This document shows, one piece after another, positions 27,266 to 34,257 of a stretch of DNA of 64,000 nucleotides (the stretch's first letter is position 1; each line of letters begins with the position of its first letter). A program made the position numbers and the translations under genes. The notes below the pieces were generated by a model. The model searched no databases. It was not told where the DNA came from and worked only from the letters and a program-made list of their open reading frames with translations. Source of the stretch: an uncultured Bacteroidales bacterium (GTDB taxonomy: Bacteria; Bacteroidota; Bacteroidia; Bacteroidales; Muribaculaceae); NCBI GenBank assembly GCA_902777835.1, contig CACYVC010000008.1:21673-85672 (forward strand). Reading direction: 5' to 3'.

Positions 27266-28057
27266 ATGACTGACAATAAGTTTAAACTACTTGCCGGACC
27301 TTGTGTTATAGAAAGCGAGAAAAATGTGATGCATCTTGCCGAGGCACTGAAAGGCATTACTGGCAAGTATGATGTGGACTTCTTTTTTAAGGCTTCATGG
27401 GATAAGGCAAACCGCACTAAAGCAACAAATTACCGAGGACCTGGATTGGAAGAGGGACTGCGCATACTTGAGAAAGCAAAGACAGAGGTAGGGGTGAAGA
27501 TTGTCACCGATATTCATGAGCCAGACCAAGCTGAGGCTGTAGCACAGGTTGCCGATATCATTCAGATTCCTGCATTTCTGTGCCGACAGACCGATCTGCT
27601 GAAAGCTGCTGCTATGACGGGTAAGATGGTGAACATCAAGAAAGCCCAGTTCTCGAGCCCAGAAGAGATGGCCAACGTGGTAGGCAAAATGGAGCACTTT
27701 GGGTGCACTAATTTTATGCTGTGCGAACGTGGCAACTGCTTTGGTTACAACAACTTGGTTGTTGATATGGCAGGATTGGTGAGATTGTCGCGACTTGGCT
27801 ATCCTGTGCTTTTTGATGCAACGCATAGCGTTCAGATTAGCGGCGGCGGTCTCAATCACGGCAATAGCGGAAAGAGCGAGTTTGTGCCTTATCTGGCAAA
27901 AGCCGCAGTTGCGACTGGCGTGCTTTCAGGCCTCTTTATGGAGGTTCATAATGATCCTGCTAATGCACTTTGTGATGGCAGCTGCATGCTTCACATCGAC
28001 AATCTCGACAATTTGCTCAGTCAGATAATGCGAATAAGAGAAATCGCTCAAGAATAA
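27266..28057 (+). CDS. kdsA: 3-deoxy-8-phosphooctulonate synthase
   Basis: Condenses arabinose-5-phosphate with phosphoenolpyruvate to Kdo-8-phosphate. About 263 residues from ATG 27266; a TTG four codons earlier would add M-T-F-I. The family motifs are L-L-A-G-P-C-V-I-E-S, F-F-K-A-S-W-D-K-A-N-R-T and Q-I-P-A-F-L-C-R-Q-T-D-L. A cysteine in the position of the metal-dependent class is suggested by G-P-C but needs alignment. First gene of a tight group with manA, an epimerase and kdsC. Confidence 0.95.
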   Translation: MTDNKFKLLAGPCVIESEKNVMHLAEALKGITGKYDVDFFFKASWDKANRTKATNYRGPGLEEGLRILEKAKTEVGVKIVTDIHEPDQAEAVAQVADIIQIPAFLCRQTDLLKAAAMTGKMVNIKKAQFSSPEEMANVVGKMEHFGCTNFMLCERGNCFGYNNLVVDMAGLVRLSRLGYPVLFDATHSVQISGGGLNHGNSGKSEFVPYLAKAAVATGVLSGLFMEVHNDPANALCDGSCMLHIDNLDNLLSQIMRIREIAQE

Positions 28058-28060
28058 GAT

Positions 28061-28963
28061 ATGCTTATACTTAAGAGAATAGTTCACACCACCATTTGGG
28101 GCGGTCCAAAAATTAGCCGATTGGCAGGCGTTGAGGGCGACAGCATAGGTCATCTCTACTCACTGTATTGCCGTGAAGGAGTCTCTAATGAGATTCTGAA
28201 TGGTGAATGGAAAGGCCGTTGCCTGAATGAGGTTTTTCCGCTTTTCAAGGACAAGGTGCGCATGGCTGAGTATGAGTATTTCCCTCTTACTCTTGCCTTG
28301 ACTGAAGCACAAGAGAACCTTAGCATCCAAGTTCACCCCAATGATAAAGCAGCTCAGAAACTTGAGCACCGAGCACGTGGCAAGCGAGAGTCGTGGTACT
28401 TTATTGATGCGCCCACTTCGGGCACCATTATCAATGGATGTACGTGCCATGATAAGGAACAGGAGAGGGAGATGATTAAACAAGGCCAGTTTATGGAGAT
28501 GGCCGACACTCTCGCTGTTAAGAAGGGTGACTATGTGTTTGTAGAGCCAGGCACACTTCATGCAATTACCGCTGGCAGCTTGGTGTTCGAGATTGAGGAG
28601 GGCAGTGACTTCACTTATCGCTTCTACGACTATAATCGTGTTGATGCACAAGGCAACCCTCGCGAGCTTCATGTTGAGAAGGCAACTAGCGCACTTGACA
28701 TCAATTTGAAGTCGGTGGTCAAAGCTTATAACGGACAGGAGATTAAAGAAAAAACTTACAGTACAAAACTGATAAACAATATTAATAATTACACTAACGA
28801 AAGTGCCACGCTTGAGTGCTTCACACTCGTTAAAGGATTACTTAATGCCGATGGCATTGCAGTGTCGCCTGGTTCAACCATTTTATTGTGGCCTGGTGAA
28901 TCACTCAATACCTGCCAAGTGCAACTCGCTTTCGTTTCAAAGATTAGGGAGGATAAGGTATGA
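28061..28963 (+). CDS. manA: Class I mannose-6-phosphate isomerase
   Basis: Interconverts mannose-6-phosphate and fructose-6-phosphate, zinc dependent, cupin fold. 300 residues, the short bacterial form. Metal motifs S-I-Q-V-H-P-N-D-K-A-A and F-V-E-P-G-T-L-H-A-I are visible, with L-V-F-E-I-E-E-G-S-D-F-T-Y-R following. It starts 3 bases after kdsA and overlaps the epimerase by 4. Its place among Kdo genes may supply mannose for core or O-antigen sugars. Confidence 0.92.
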   Translation: MLILKRIVHTTIWGGPKISRLAGVEGDSIGHLYSLYCREGVSNEILNGEWKGRCLNEVFPLFKDKVRMAEYEYFPLTLALTEAQENLSIQVHPNDKAAQKLEHRARGKRESWYFIDAPTSGTIINGCTCHDKEQEREMIKQGQFMEMADTLAVKKGDYVFVEPGTLHAITAGSLVFEIEEGSDFTYRFYDYNRVDAQGNPRELHVEKATSALDINLKSVVKAYNGQEIKEKTYSTKLINNINNYTNESATLECFTLVKGLLNADGIAVSPGSTILLWPGESLNTCQVQLAFVSKIREDKV

Positions 28964-29613
28964 TATATTCACCATCATTAATGTGCGCCAACTTCGACAA
29001 CCTCAAGGCTGAGACATTTGCGCTTGAGGCTGCAGGTGCCAACCGACTCCATCTTGATGTCATGGACGGACGATATGTCCCAAACTTTGCTATGGGACTA
29101 GGCGATGTGAAATCGGTGTGCCGCAACACGTCACTGGTAACCGAGCTTCACATGATGATTATGGAGCCCAGTCGTTATATTAAGATGTATGCCGATGCTG
29201 GCGTTGATATAATCTATTTCCACCCCGATAGCGACAGCCACCCATTGCAGGTGATTAAGAAGATTAGGAAAGAAGGCCGCAAGCCAGGCATAGTAATCAA
29301 TCCTGAGACCACAATCGAGAGCCTTGCCGAATATTACGACTTGGTTGATAACGTGCTTCTTATGGGGGTGAAACCTGGATATGCTGGCCACATCTATCTG
29401 CCTTATGTTGAAGAAAAGATAGGGCAGCTTATTGAACTCAAAGACAAGTATAATCTTGAAATCATTATGGATGGCGCTTGTACAGTAGAGCGCATGAAGC
29501 GCTGGGTGAAGCAAGGTGTTGACGGCTTTGTGCTTGGTACATCATCGCTATTCGGGCACTTGGGAACCTACAAGGAGATTATCAACAGAATAAAGCACGA
29601 ATGTGGTGAATAA
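28960..29613 (+). CDS. Ribulose-phosphate / allulose-6-phosphate 3-epimerase family
   Basis: 217 residues, TIM barrel. The metal ligands are present: H and D in L-H-L-D-V-M-D-G, H in E-L-H-M-M-I, D in I-M-D-G-A-C. The phosphate-binding segments read G-V-K-P-G-Y-A-G-H and G-T-S-S-L-F-G-H, unlike the N-P-G-F-G-G-Q and D-G-G-I of housekeeping Rpe. They are nearer the AlsE type (D-G-S-C, G-T-S-G-L-F). I therefore expect a specialised pentulose or hexulose-phosphate epimerase. It overlaps manA by 4 bases and ends 4 bases before kdsC. Confidence 0.85.
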   Translation: MIYSPSLMCANFDNLKAETFALEAAGANRLHLDVMDGRYVPNFAMGLGDVKSVCRNTSLVTELHMMIMEPSRYIKMYADAGVDIIYFHPDSDSHPLQVIKKIRKEGRKPGIVINPETTIESLAEYYDLVDNVLLMGVKPGYAGHIYLPYVEEKIGQLIELKDKYNLEIIMDGACTVERMKRWVKQGVDGFVLGTSSLFGHLGTYKEIINRIKHECGE

Positions 29614-29617
29614 GACA

Positions 29618-30085
29618 ATGAAAATCAAGCTTCTGGTAATGGATGTTGATGGGACTCTGACCGATGGAAAAATCAATATGGGGCCCAACGGTGAGTTGTT
29701 CAAAGCCTTTGACATTAAAGATGGGTATGCCATCAACGAGATGTTGCCTGCTCACGGCATAGTCCCTGCGATTATTACCGGGCGCATTTCAAGCATAGTA
29801 GAAAACAGGGCGCGCGAGTTGCACATTGATGAGCTCTATCAAGGAAAACATGATAAACTCGACACCCTGCGTGAACTCATGCAAAAATATGCCTGCTCAC
29901 GCGAAAACGTGGCATACATTGGCGACGACATCCTCGATATCGTGTGTATGCGCGAATGTGGCTTGGTAGGCTGCCCTGCCGATGCCTGCCAGCAAGTGAA
30001 GGATACTGCGCAGTATGTGTGCAAGAAGAATGGCGGTGATGGCGCTGTTCGTGAGTTTATAGAGTATATACTTGAAACTGAATAA
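29618..30085 (+). CDS. kdsC: 3-deoxy-D-manno-octulosonate 8-phosphate phosphatase
   Basis: HAD-family phosphatase releasing Kdo from Kdo-8-phosphate. 155 residues from ATG 29618; a GTG 15 bases upstream is less likely. Motif I is M-D-V-D-G-T-L-T-D-G, motif II falls in I-I-T-G-R-I-S, and motif III is Y-I-G-D-D-I-L-D. There is no large cap, as in tetrameric KdsC. The end of the kdsA-manA-epimerase-kdsC group. Confidence 0.93.
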   Translation: MKIKLLVMDVDGTLTDGKINMGPNGELFKAFDIKDGYAINEMLPAHGIVPAIITGRISSIVENRARELHIDELYQGKHDKLDTLRELMQKYACSRENVAYIGDDILDIVCMRECGLVGCPADACQQVKDTAQYVCKKNGGDGAVREFIEYILETE

Positions 30086-30148
30086 CCTGCTGCAAGTAAA
30101 AAAACAGCAAAAATCGAGAATAGTCGGAAAAAAAATATGCAAAGTTCT

Positions 30149-30178
30149 TTGTCATTAAAGAAATTTGTAGTACCTTTG
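30149..30178 (+). promoter_or_regulatory. Promoter of rplS
   Basis: TTG at 30149-30151, 19-base spacer, TACCTTTG at 30171-30178. A textbook match for this group. Transcription would start near 30185, leaving a leader of about 100 bases. Confidence 0.8.
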
Positions 30179-30184
30179 CCGCGC

Positions 30185-30286
30185 TTTTCGCAATCTCTGG
30201 CAAGAAGTTTAGGCGTGAGTCTATTAGAGTGGCTTGTGAATATTGCGAAGTGTGATTAAAAAAACATTTAAGAAATTTCTTTTACA
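30185..30286 (+). promoter_or_regulatory. Structured leader of rplS
   Basis: TTCGCAAT (30187-30194) pairs perfectly with ATTGCGAA (30242-30249), closing a domain of about 47 bases with an inner CAAG/CTTG pairing (30201-30204 with 30233-30236). The size and place fit a ribosomal-protein leader that could bind L19. This is inference from pairing alone. Confidence 0.4.
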
Positions 30287-30655
30287 ATGGACTTAATTAA
30301 AGTTGCAGAACAAGCATTTGCTACAGGCAAGGAGTTGCCCGATTTTCTTCCAGGCGACACAATCACAGTAGCTTATCGCATCAAAGAGGGTAACAAAGAG
30401 CGTATTCAGCAGTACCGTGGCGTTGTCATCAAGATCAACGGCGAGGGTGCAAAGAAGCGTTTCACCGTTCGCAAGATTAGCGACGGCATTGGTGTAGAGC
30501 GTATCTTCCCAATGGAGAGCCCCTTCATCGATAGCATTGCTATCAACAAGTACGGTCGCGTTCGCCGCGCCAAGCTTTATTACCTTCGTGGTCTCACCGG
30601 TAAGAAAGCTCGCATCAAAGAGCGCCGTTTCGTTAAGAAGGATGCTGCTAAATAA
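30287..30655 (+). CDS. rplS: 50S ribosomal protein L19
   Basis: Large-subunit protein at the 30S-50S interface. 122 residues with the L19 pattern: [26 protein letters not shown], and [11 protein letters not shown], then a basic C-terminus. It is alone in its transcript here, not next to trmD or rpsP as in many bacteria. A promoter, leader and terminator bound it. Confidence 0.97.
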   Translation: MDLIKVAEQAFATGKELPDFLPGDTITVAYRIKEGNKERIQQYRGVVIKINGEGAKKRFTVRKISDGIGVERIFPMESPFIDSIAINKYGRVRRAKLYYLRGLTGKKARIKERRFVKKDAAK

Positions 30656-30687
30656 GCTTTTCCTTAAGTTGACGATTAAAGAATCAA

Positions 30688-30726
30688 AAACCGTGGCAGT
30701 TGCAACTCGCCGCGGTTTTTTGTTTT
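30688..30726 (+). terminator. Rho-independent terminator after rplS
   Basis: ACCGTGGC-AGTT pairs with AACT-C-GCCGCGGT, followed by TTTTTTG. A strong, GC-rich stem with a T-run. Confidence 0.85.
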
Positions 30727-30742
30727 TTATGGTGTTTTTTGT

Positions 30743-30772
30743 TTGAATGTTTAAATTATTTGACTACCTTTG
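30743..30772 (+). promoter_or_regulatory. Promoter of the three small-protein genes
   Basis: TTG at 30743-30745, 19-base spacer, TACCTTTG at 30765-30772; 46 bases before the next start. Confidence 0.72.
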
Positions 30773-30817
30773 CGAAAAATAATCACAACATAATACGTTA
30801 ACTAATCCCTAATATTT

Positions 30818-31480
30818 ATGAGACGATCAATGGATTACAAGCCCTTTTTGGCGATGATGGTTATTTTGCTGCTCTCGTGTTTTGCATCAAATGCCGTAGC
30901 GCAAAGTGGCGACGATGTAAGTTACCAAAAATATCCTTTTTTTAGCACTCTCAAAAACGCTAAAGATGGCACTCTAAAGCTTGTAATTAAAAGTGAAAAA
31001 GATTTGGAACGCGTATTTGGCCCCTCTGGATTTATTGGCCCCACGCCCAGGATAGATTTTGAGACCAGTTTCATTATCGCAGTAGTAGTGCCTGAGAATA
31101 TTGCTCAGGCTACAATTGAGCCTGTATCGCTTAAGCGCAATGGCAATAAATTGGTGTTCTCTTATTGCATCGACCCGGTGAAAAAGACAAATGAGTCGCG
31201 CAGGTCTTATACTGCGATAATCGTTGACCGCAGTCAACCTATGAAGGTTGACTTCCAAGAGGTTTCCAAGAATGGCGCTCCGCAGAATCTCCCCAATGAT
31301 GTCAAGGCCCTGCGAAAGCAGGTGGAATATCTCACGTCGGAGAATGAGGAGTTGAAGAAAAATGTGCAAGGACTTCTCGAAGAGAATCAGAAACTAGAAG
31401 CTCAGCGTTTGTATTATATCAATACACTCAAGGAACTTGAGGCTGAGATTGAAAATTTAAAAAAGCATATTCGTCATTAA
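30818..31480 (+). CDS. Exported protein with C-terminal coiled coil
   Basis: 220 residues. A signal peptide of about 29 residues (ends A-V-A-Q) is followed by a small beta-rich domain (about 45-150) with D-L-E-R-V-F-G-P and a later S-F-I-I-A-V-V-V-P-E-N. This arrangement recalls PrcB-type domains but is not a firm match. Residues about 153-218 form a heptad coiled coil (L-R-K-Q-V-E-Y-L, E-N-E-E-L-K-K, L-E-A-E-I-E-N-L). Probably periplasmic and self-associating. It is followed by two small genes on the same strand. Confidence 0.72.
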   Translation: MRRSMDYKPFLAMMVILLLSCFASNAVAQSGDDVSYQKYPFFSTLKNAKDGTLKLVIKSEKDLERVFGPSGFIGPTPRIDFETSFIIAVVVPENIAQATIEPVSLKRNGNKLVFSYCIDPVKKTNESRRSYTAIIVDRSQPMKVDFQEVSKNGAPQNLPNDVKALRKQVEYLTSENEELKKNVQGLLEENQKLEAQRLYYINTLKELEAEIENLKKHIRH

Positions 31481-31500
31481 TAAAATAAATAATTAACATA

Positions 31501-31998
31501 ATGAAGAAAGTTGTATATTTTTTGACGCTTGCTGTTGCAATGTCATTAATGGCATGCAATTCAGGAAATGGCGCTTCATCTAAAAGCTCTGATGGTGAAA
31601 TGATTGTGACTGAAACATCGTCTGCTAGTGTTGGTGAAGTTGCTGCCTCTGCTCAAGACGTAGAAATGGCGACTCCAGAAGCCGCTGCTATGCCAAACAA
31701 TGGTAACGCTAGTGCAAATACCGCCCCCCAGCAGCCTCCAAAGGCTTCACCATTTAGTGCCGAGGATGCTGTAAAATACAAGGAAGGGATAAAGCTGGTA
31801 AAAGAGTATAGTGATGAACTGAATAAATGCGTTGATGCAAAAATGAATGGCGGAGCTATCGATGATGCCGCTAAACAGCGCATCACTGAGATTCAGAACA
31901 AACTTACCGAACTTGAGAAGGCTGGAAAGATGAATAAACAGCTTATTGAACTCAAAAAGGTGAGTGACGATGTTTATAAGAAAGTATTAGCAAAATAA
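31501..31998 (+). CDS. Small lipoprotein, helical C-terminus
   Basis: 165 residues with lipobox L-M-A-C (Cys19). A Ser/Ala/Asn/Pro-rich low-complexity stretch (about 20-82) acts as a spacer. A predicted helical domain follows (E-D-A-V-K-Y-K-E-G-I-K-L-V-K-E-Y, then I-T-E-I-Q-N-K-L-T-E-L-E-K). No recognised family. It starts 20 bases after the coiled-coil protein gene, so the two may act together at the envelope. Confidence 0.72.
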   Translation: MKKVVYFLTLAVAMSLMACNSGNGASSKSSDGEMIVTETSSASVGEVAASAQDVEMATPEAAAMPNNGNASANTAPQQPPKASPFSAEDAVKYKEGIKLVKEYSDELNKCVDAKMNGGAIDDAAKQRITEIQNKLTELEKAGKMNKQLIELKKVSDDVYKKVLAK

Positions 31999-32031
31999 AT
32001 TTTTTCTATTAACAAATAAAACTAGACTATT

Positions 32032-32247
32032 ATGGCAGACGGAATTTTAGACAAAGCAAAAGATTTTGTTCAGGACAAAGCAGGTGATTTGTTGAAGAAC
32101 CCAGAGGAGATTAAGAAGAAAGTAACTGAGGTTGGCCAAAAGATTGCTCCCGATTCACTCGATCCAAAAGTGGAGGAAGTGGTTGACAAAGCAGTAGATT
32201 TCTTAACCGACAAACTCACCAAGAAAGACGACGCCGAGAAGAAATAA
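32032..32247 (+). CDS. Small amphipathic helical protein
   Basis: 71 residues, Lys/Asp/Glu rich, no signal peptide. The repeated D-K-A-x-D-F and D-K-L-T-K-K segments look like LEA- or CsbD-type stress proteins, although none of their signature motifs is certain. It starts 33 bases after the lipoprotein gene and ends before a strong hairpin. Function unknown. Confidence 0.65.
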   Translation: MADGILDKAKDFVQDKAGDLLKNPEEIKKKVTEVGQKIAPDSLDPKVEEVVDKAVDFLTDKLTKKDDAEKK

Positions 32248-32313
32248 CTAGGCATAAAATCGTGTTCTTGATTTCTTTTAGCTGCCGGGCTTGAAAGCTC
32301 GGAAAGATAATTG

Positions 32314-32351
32314 TGCACCTTAAAGTTGACGGCTTAAGGTGCATATTTTTT
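32314..32351 (+). terminator. Terminator with 10-base perfect stem
   Basis: TGCACCTTAA (32314-32323) pairs with TTAAGGTGCA (32334-32343), then T-rich sequence. Ends the small-protein transcript before the gpmI promoter. Confidence 0.75.
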
Positions 32352-32402
32352 CTATAATTGAATTTTCGTCAAAAAAATGTAAAAAAAATTGCGCTTATTT
32401 CT

Positions 32403-32432
32403 TTGTATTGCGCATATTTTAATGTATATTTG
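32403..32432 (+). promoter_or_regulatory. Promoter of gpmI
   Basis: TTG at 32403-32405, 19-base spacer, TATATTTG at 32425-32432, 54 bases before the start. Confidence 0.7.
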
Positions 32433-32486
32433 CAGTCCACAATTTGTCAACTTAGTTAAGAGAAATAGTTAAAGGCCTATAATATA

Positions 32487-34004
32487 ATGGGAAAGAGAGC
32501 ATTATTGATGATTTTAGATGGTTGGGGAATTGGCGATAAGACCAAGAGTGATGCCATTTTCTCGACTCCAACTCCATATTGGGACTCATTGTTGGCTACA
32601 TATCCTCACAGTCAGCTTCAGGCTAGCGGCGAGAATGTGGGTCTGCCCGACGGTCAGATGGGCAACAGCGAAGTGGGTCACCTGAACATTGGGGGTGGAA
32701 GGGTCGTGTATCAAGACCTCGTGAAAATCAACAAGGCTATTCGTGACAAGTCGATATTGACCAACCCCGAGATAGTAAATGCTTTTGGCTATGCCAAAGA
32801 GACAGGCAAAGCAATCCACTTTATGGGTCTAACTAGCAACGGTGGAGTTCACAGTTCACTGGAGCATCTGTTCGCGTTGTGCGACATTGCAAAGCAGTAT
32901 GAGCTTAGCGAGGTCTTTATTCACTGCTTTATGGACGGTCGTGATACCGACCCCGAGAGCGGCAAGGGTTTTGTGGCTCAGCTCGAGGAACATTGCGCTC
33001 AGAGCGCAGGTGTGGTGGCAACAGTCACTGGTCGTTACTATGCCATGGACCGCGACAAGCGCTGGGAGCGCATCAAGCTTGCCTACGACCAGCTCGTACA
33101 TGGCGAGGGTCGCAAGAGCGACAACATGGTACAGGCCATTCAGGAGAGTTATGACGAAGGCGTGACCGATGAGTTCATCAAGCCTATCGTCAACACCACA
33201 GTTGATGGCCGCATAAAGGATGGTGACGTGGTGATTTTCTTCAACTTCCGCAACGACCGCGCCAAGGAGCTTACCATTGTCCTTACTCAGCAGGATATGC
33301 CTGATCAAGGGATGACCACGATACCAAATTTGCAGTATTATTGCATGACTCCTTACGACGCTTCGTTCACTGGCGTTCACATCCTCTTTAAGAAAGATAA
33401 TGTGGATAATACACTAGCCGAATATTTGTCATCGCAAGGAAAGAAGCAATTGCACATTGCCGAGACTGAGAAATATGCTCATGTCACTTTCTTCTTCAAC
33501 GGCGGACGTGAGACACCCTTTGAGGGCGAGGACCGCATCCTTGTGCCTTCACCCAAAGTTGCCACCTACGACCTCAAGCCCGAGATGAGTGCACCCGAAG
33601 TGAGAGACAAACTCGTTGAGGCGATAGGGGAGAGGAAGTATGATTTCATCGTGGTGAACTATGCCAATGGTGACATGGTGGGACACACTGGCGTATATCC
33701 CGCCATCGTTAAGGCCGTAGAGACAATTGACGTGTGTGTGCGCGACACTGTGGAGGCTGCACGTGCGGCAGGCTATGAGGTGATTATCATCGCCGACCAT
33801 GGTAACTGCGACCATGCCATTAATGAGGACGGCACGCCAAACACCGCTCACTCGCTGAACCCAGTGCCTTGCATCTATGTCACCGACAATAAGGAAGCAA
33901 AGGTCGCTGAAGGACGCCTTGCCGACGTGGCACCATCAATTCTCCAGATTATGGGACTTGAGCAGCCCGCCGAGATGACAGGAACAGGGCTGATTAAGTG
34001 TTAA
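32487..34004 (+). CDS. gpmI: 2,3-bisphosphoglycerate-independent phosphoglycerate mutase
   Basis: Interconverts 3- and 2-phosphoglycerate in glycolysis, with two metals. 505 residues, full length for the family. M-I-L-D-G-W-G-I-G, the nucleophile serine in [32 protein letters not shown] and the late I-A-D-H-G-N-C-D metal motif are all present. It is monocistronic, flanked by terminators. Confidence 0.96.
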   Translation: MGKRALLMILDGWGIGDKTKSDAIFSTPTPYWDSLLATYPHSQLQASGENVGLPDGQMGNSEVGHLNIGGGRVVYQDLVKINKAIRDKSILTNPEIVNAFGYAKETGKAIHFMGLTSNGGVHSSLEHLFALCDIAKQYELSEVFIHCFMDGRDTDPESGKGFVAQLEEHCAQSAGVVATVTGRYYAMDRDKRWERIKLAYDQLVHGEGRKSDNMVQAIQESYDEGVTDEFIKPIVNTTVDGRIKDGDVVIFFNFRNDRAKELTIVLTQQDMPDQGMTTIPNLQYYCMTPYDASFTGVHILFKKDNVDNTLAEYLSSQGKKQLHIAETEKYAHVTFFFNGGRETPFEGEDRILVPSPKVATYDLKPEMSAPEVRDKLVEAIGERKYDFIVVNYANGDMVGHTGVYPAIVKAVETIDVCVRDTVEAARAAGYEVIIIADHGNCDHAINEDGTPNTAHSLNPVPCIYVTDNKEAKVAEGRLADVAPSILQIMGLEQPAEMTGTGLIKC

Positions 34005-34030
34005 GTCGTAAGTGTTAAGAGTTAAGTAAA

Positions 34031-34233
34031 GCCGCATGCGGCTGTGAAGATAAAAATAACAAAACGAAATATATCATTAAATACACAACACATTTTTTTC
34101 ATTTCATATACTCGTTTTACTATGATGGCTCGACGCAGTGAATGCATCGAGTCATCTCTTTTACACAGTGCGGTTCAGCCATCAACAGCTGAACCGCATA
34201 ATTTGTTTTGCACAACCGCAAGTCTTCGACTTG
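34031..34233. other. Cluster of four hairpins between gpmI and lon
   Basis: Four inverted repeats follow one another. The first is GCCGCATGCGGC (34031-34042). The second has 14-base arms at 34124-34137 and 34143-34156, one mismatch and one G-U. The third has perfect 11-base arms TGCGGTTCAGC/GCTGAACCGCA (34169-34179 and 34188-34198). The fourth is CAAGTC-TTC-GACTTG (34219-34233). The genes converge here, so terminators are expected, but four in 200 bases is more than needed. A small RNA or a repetitive element is possible. Confidence 0.6.
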
Positions 34234-34257
34234 ACTTAAAAACTAACTAATTATCAC

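Noticed and set aside
34044-34250. Forward ORF between gpmI and lon
   Set aside because: It runs through three hairpins and has no protein-like composition.
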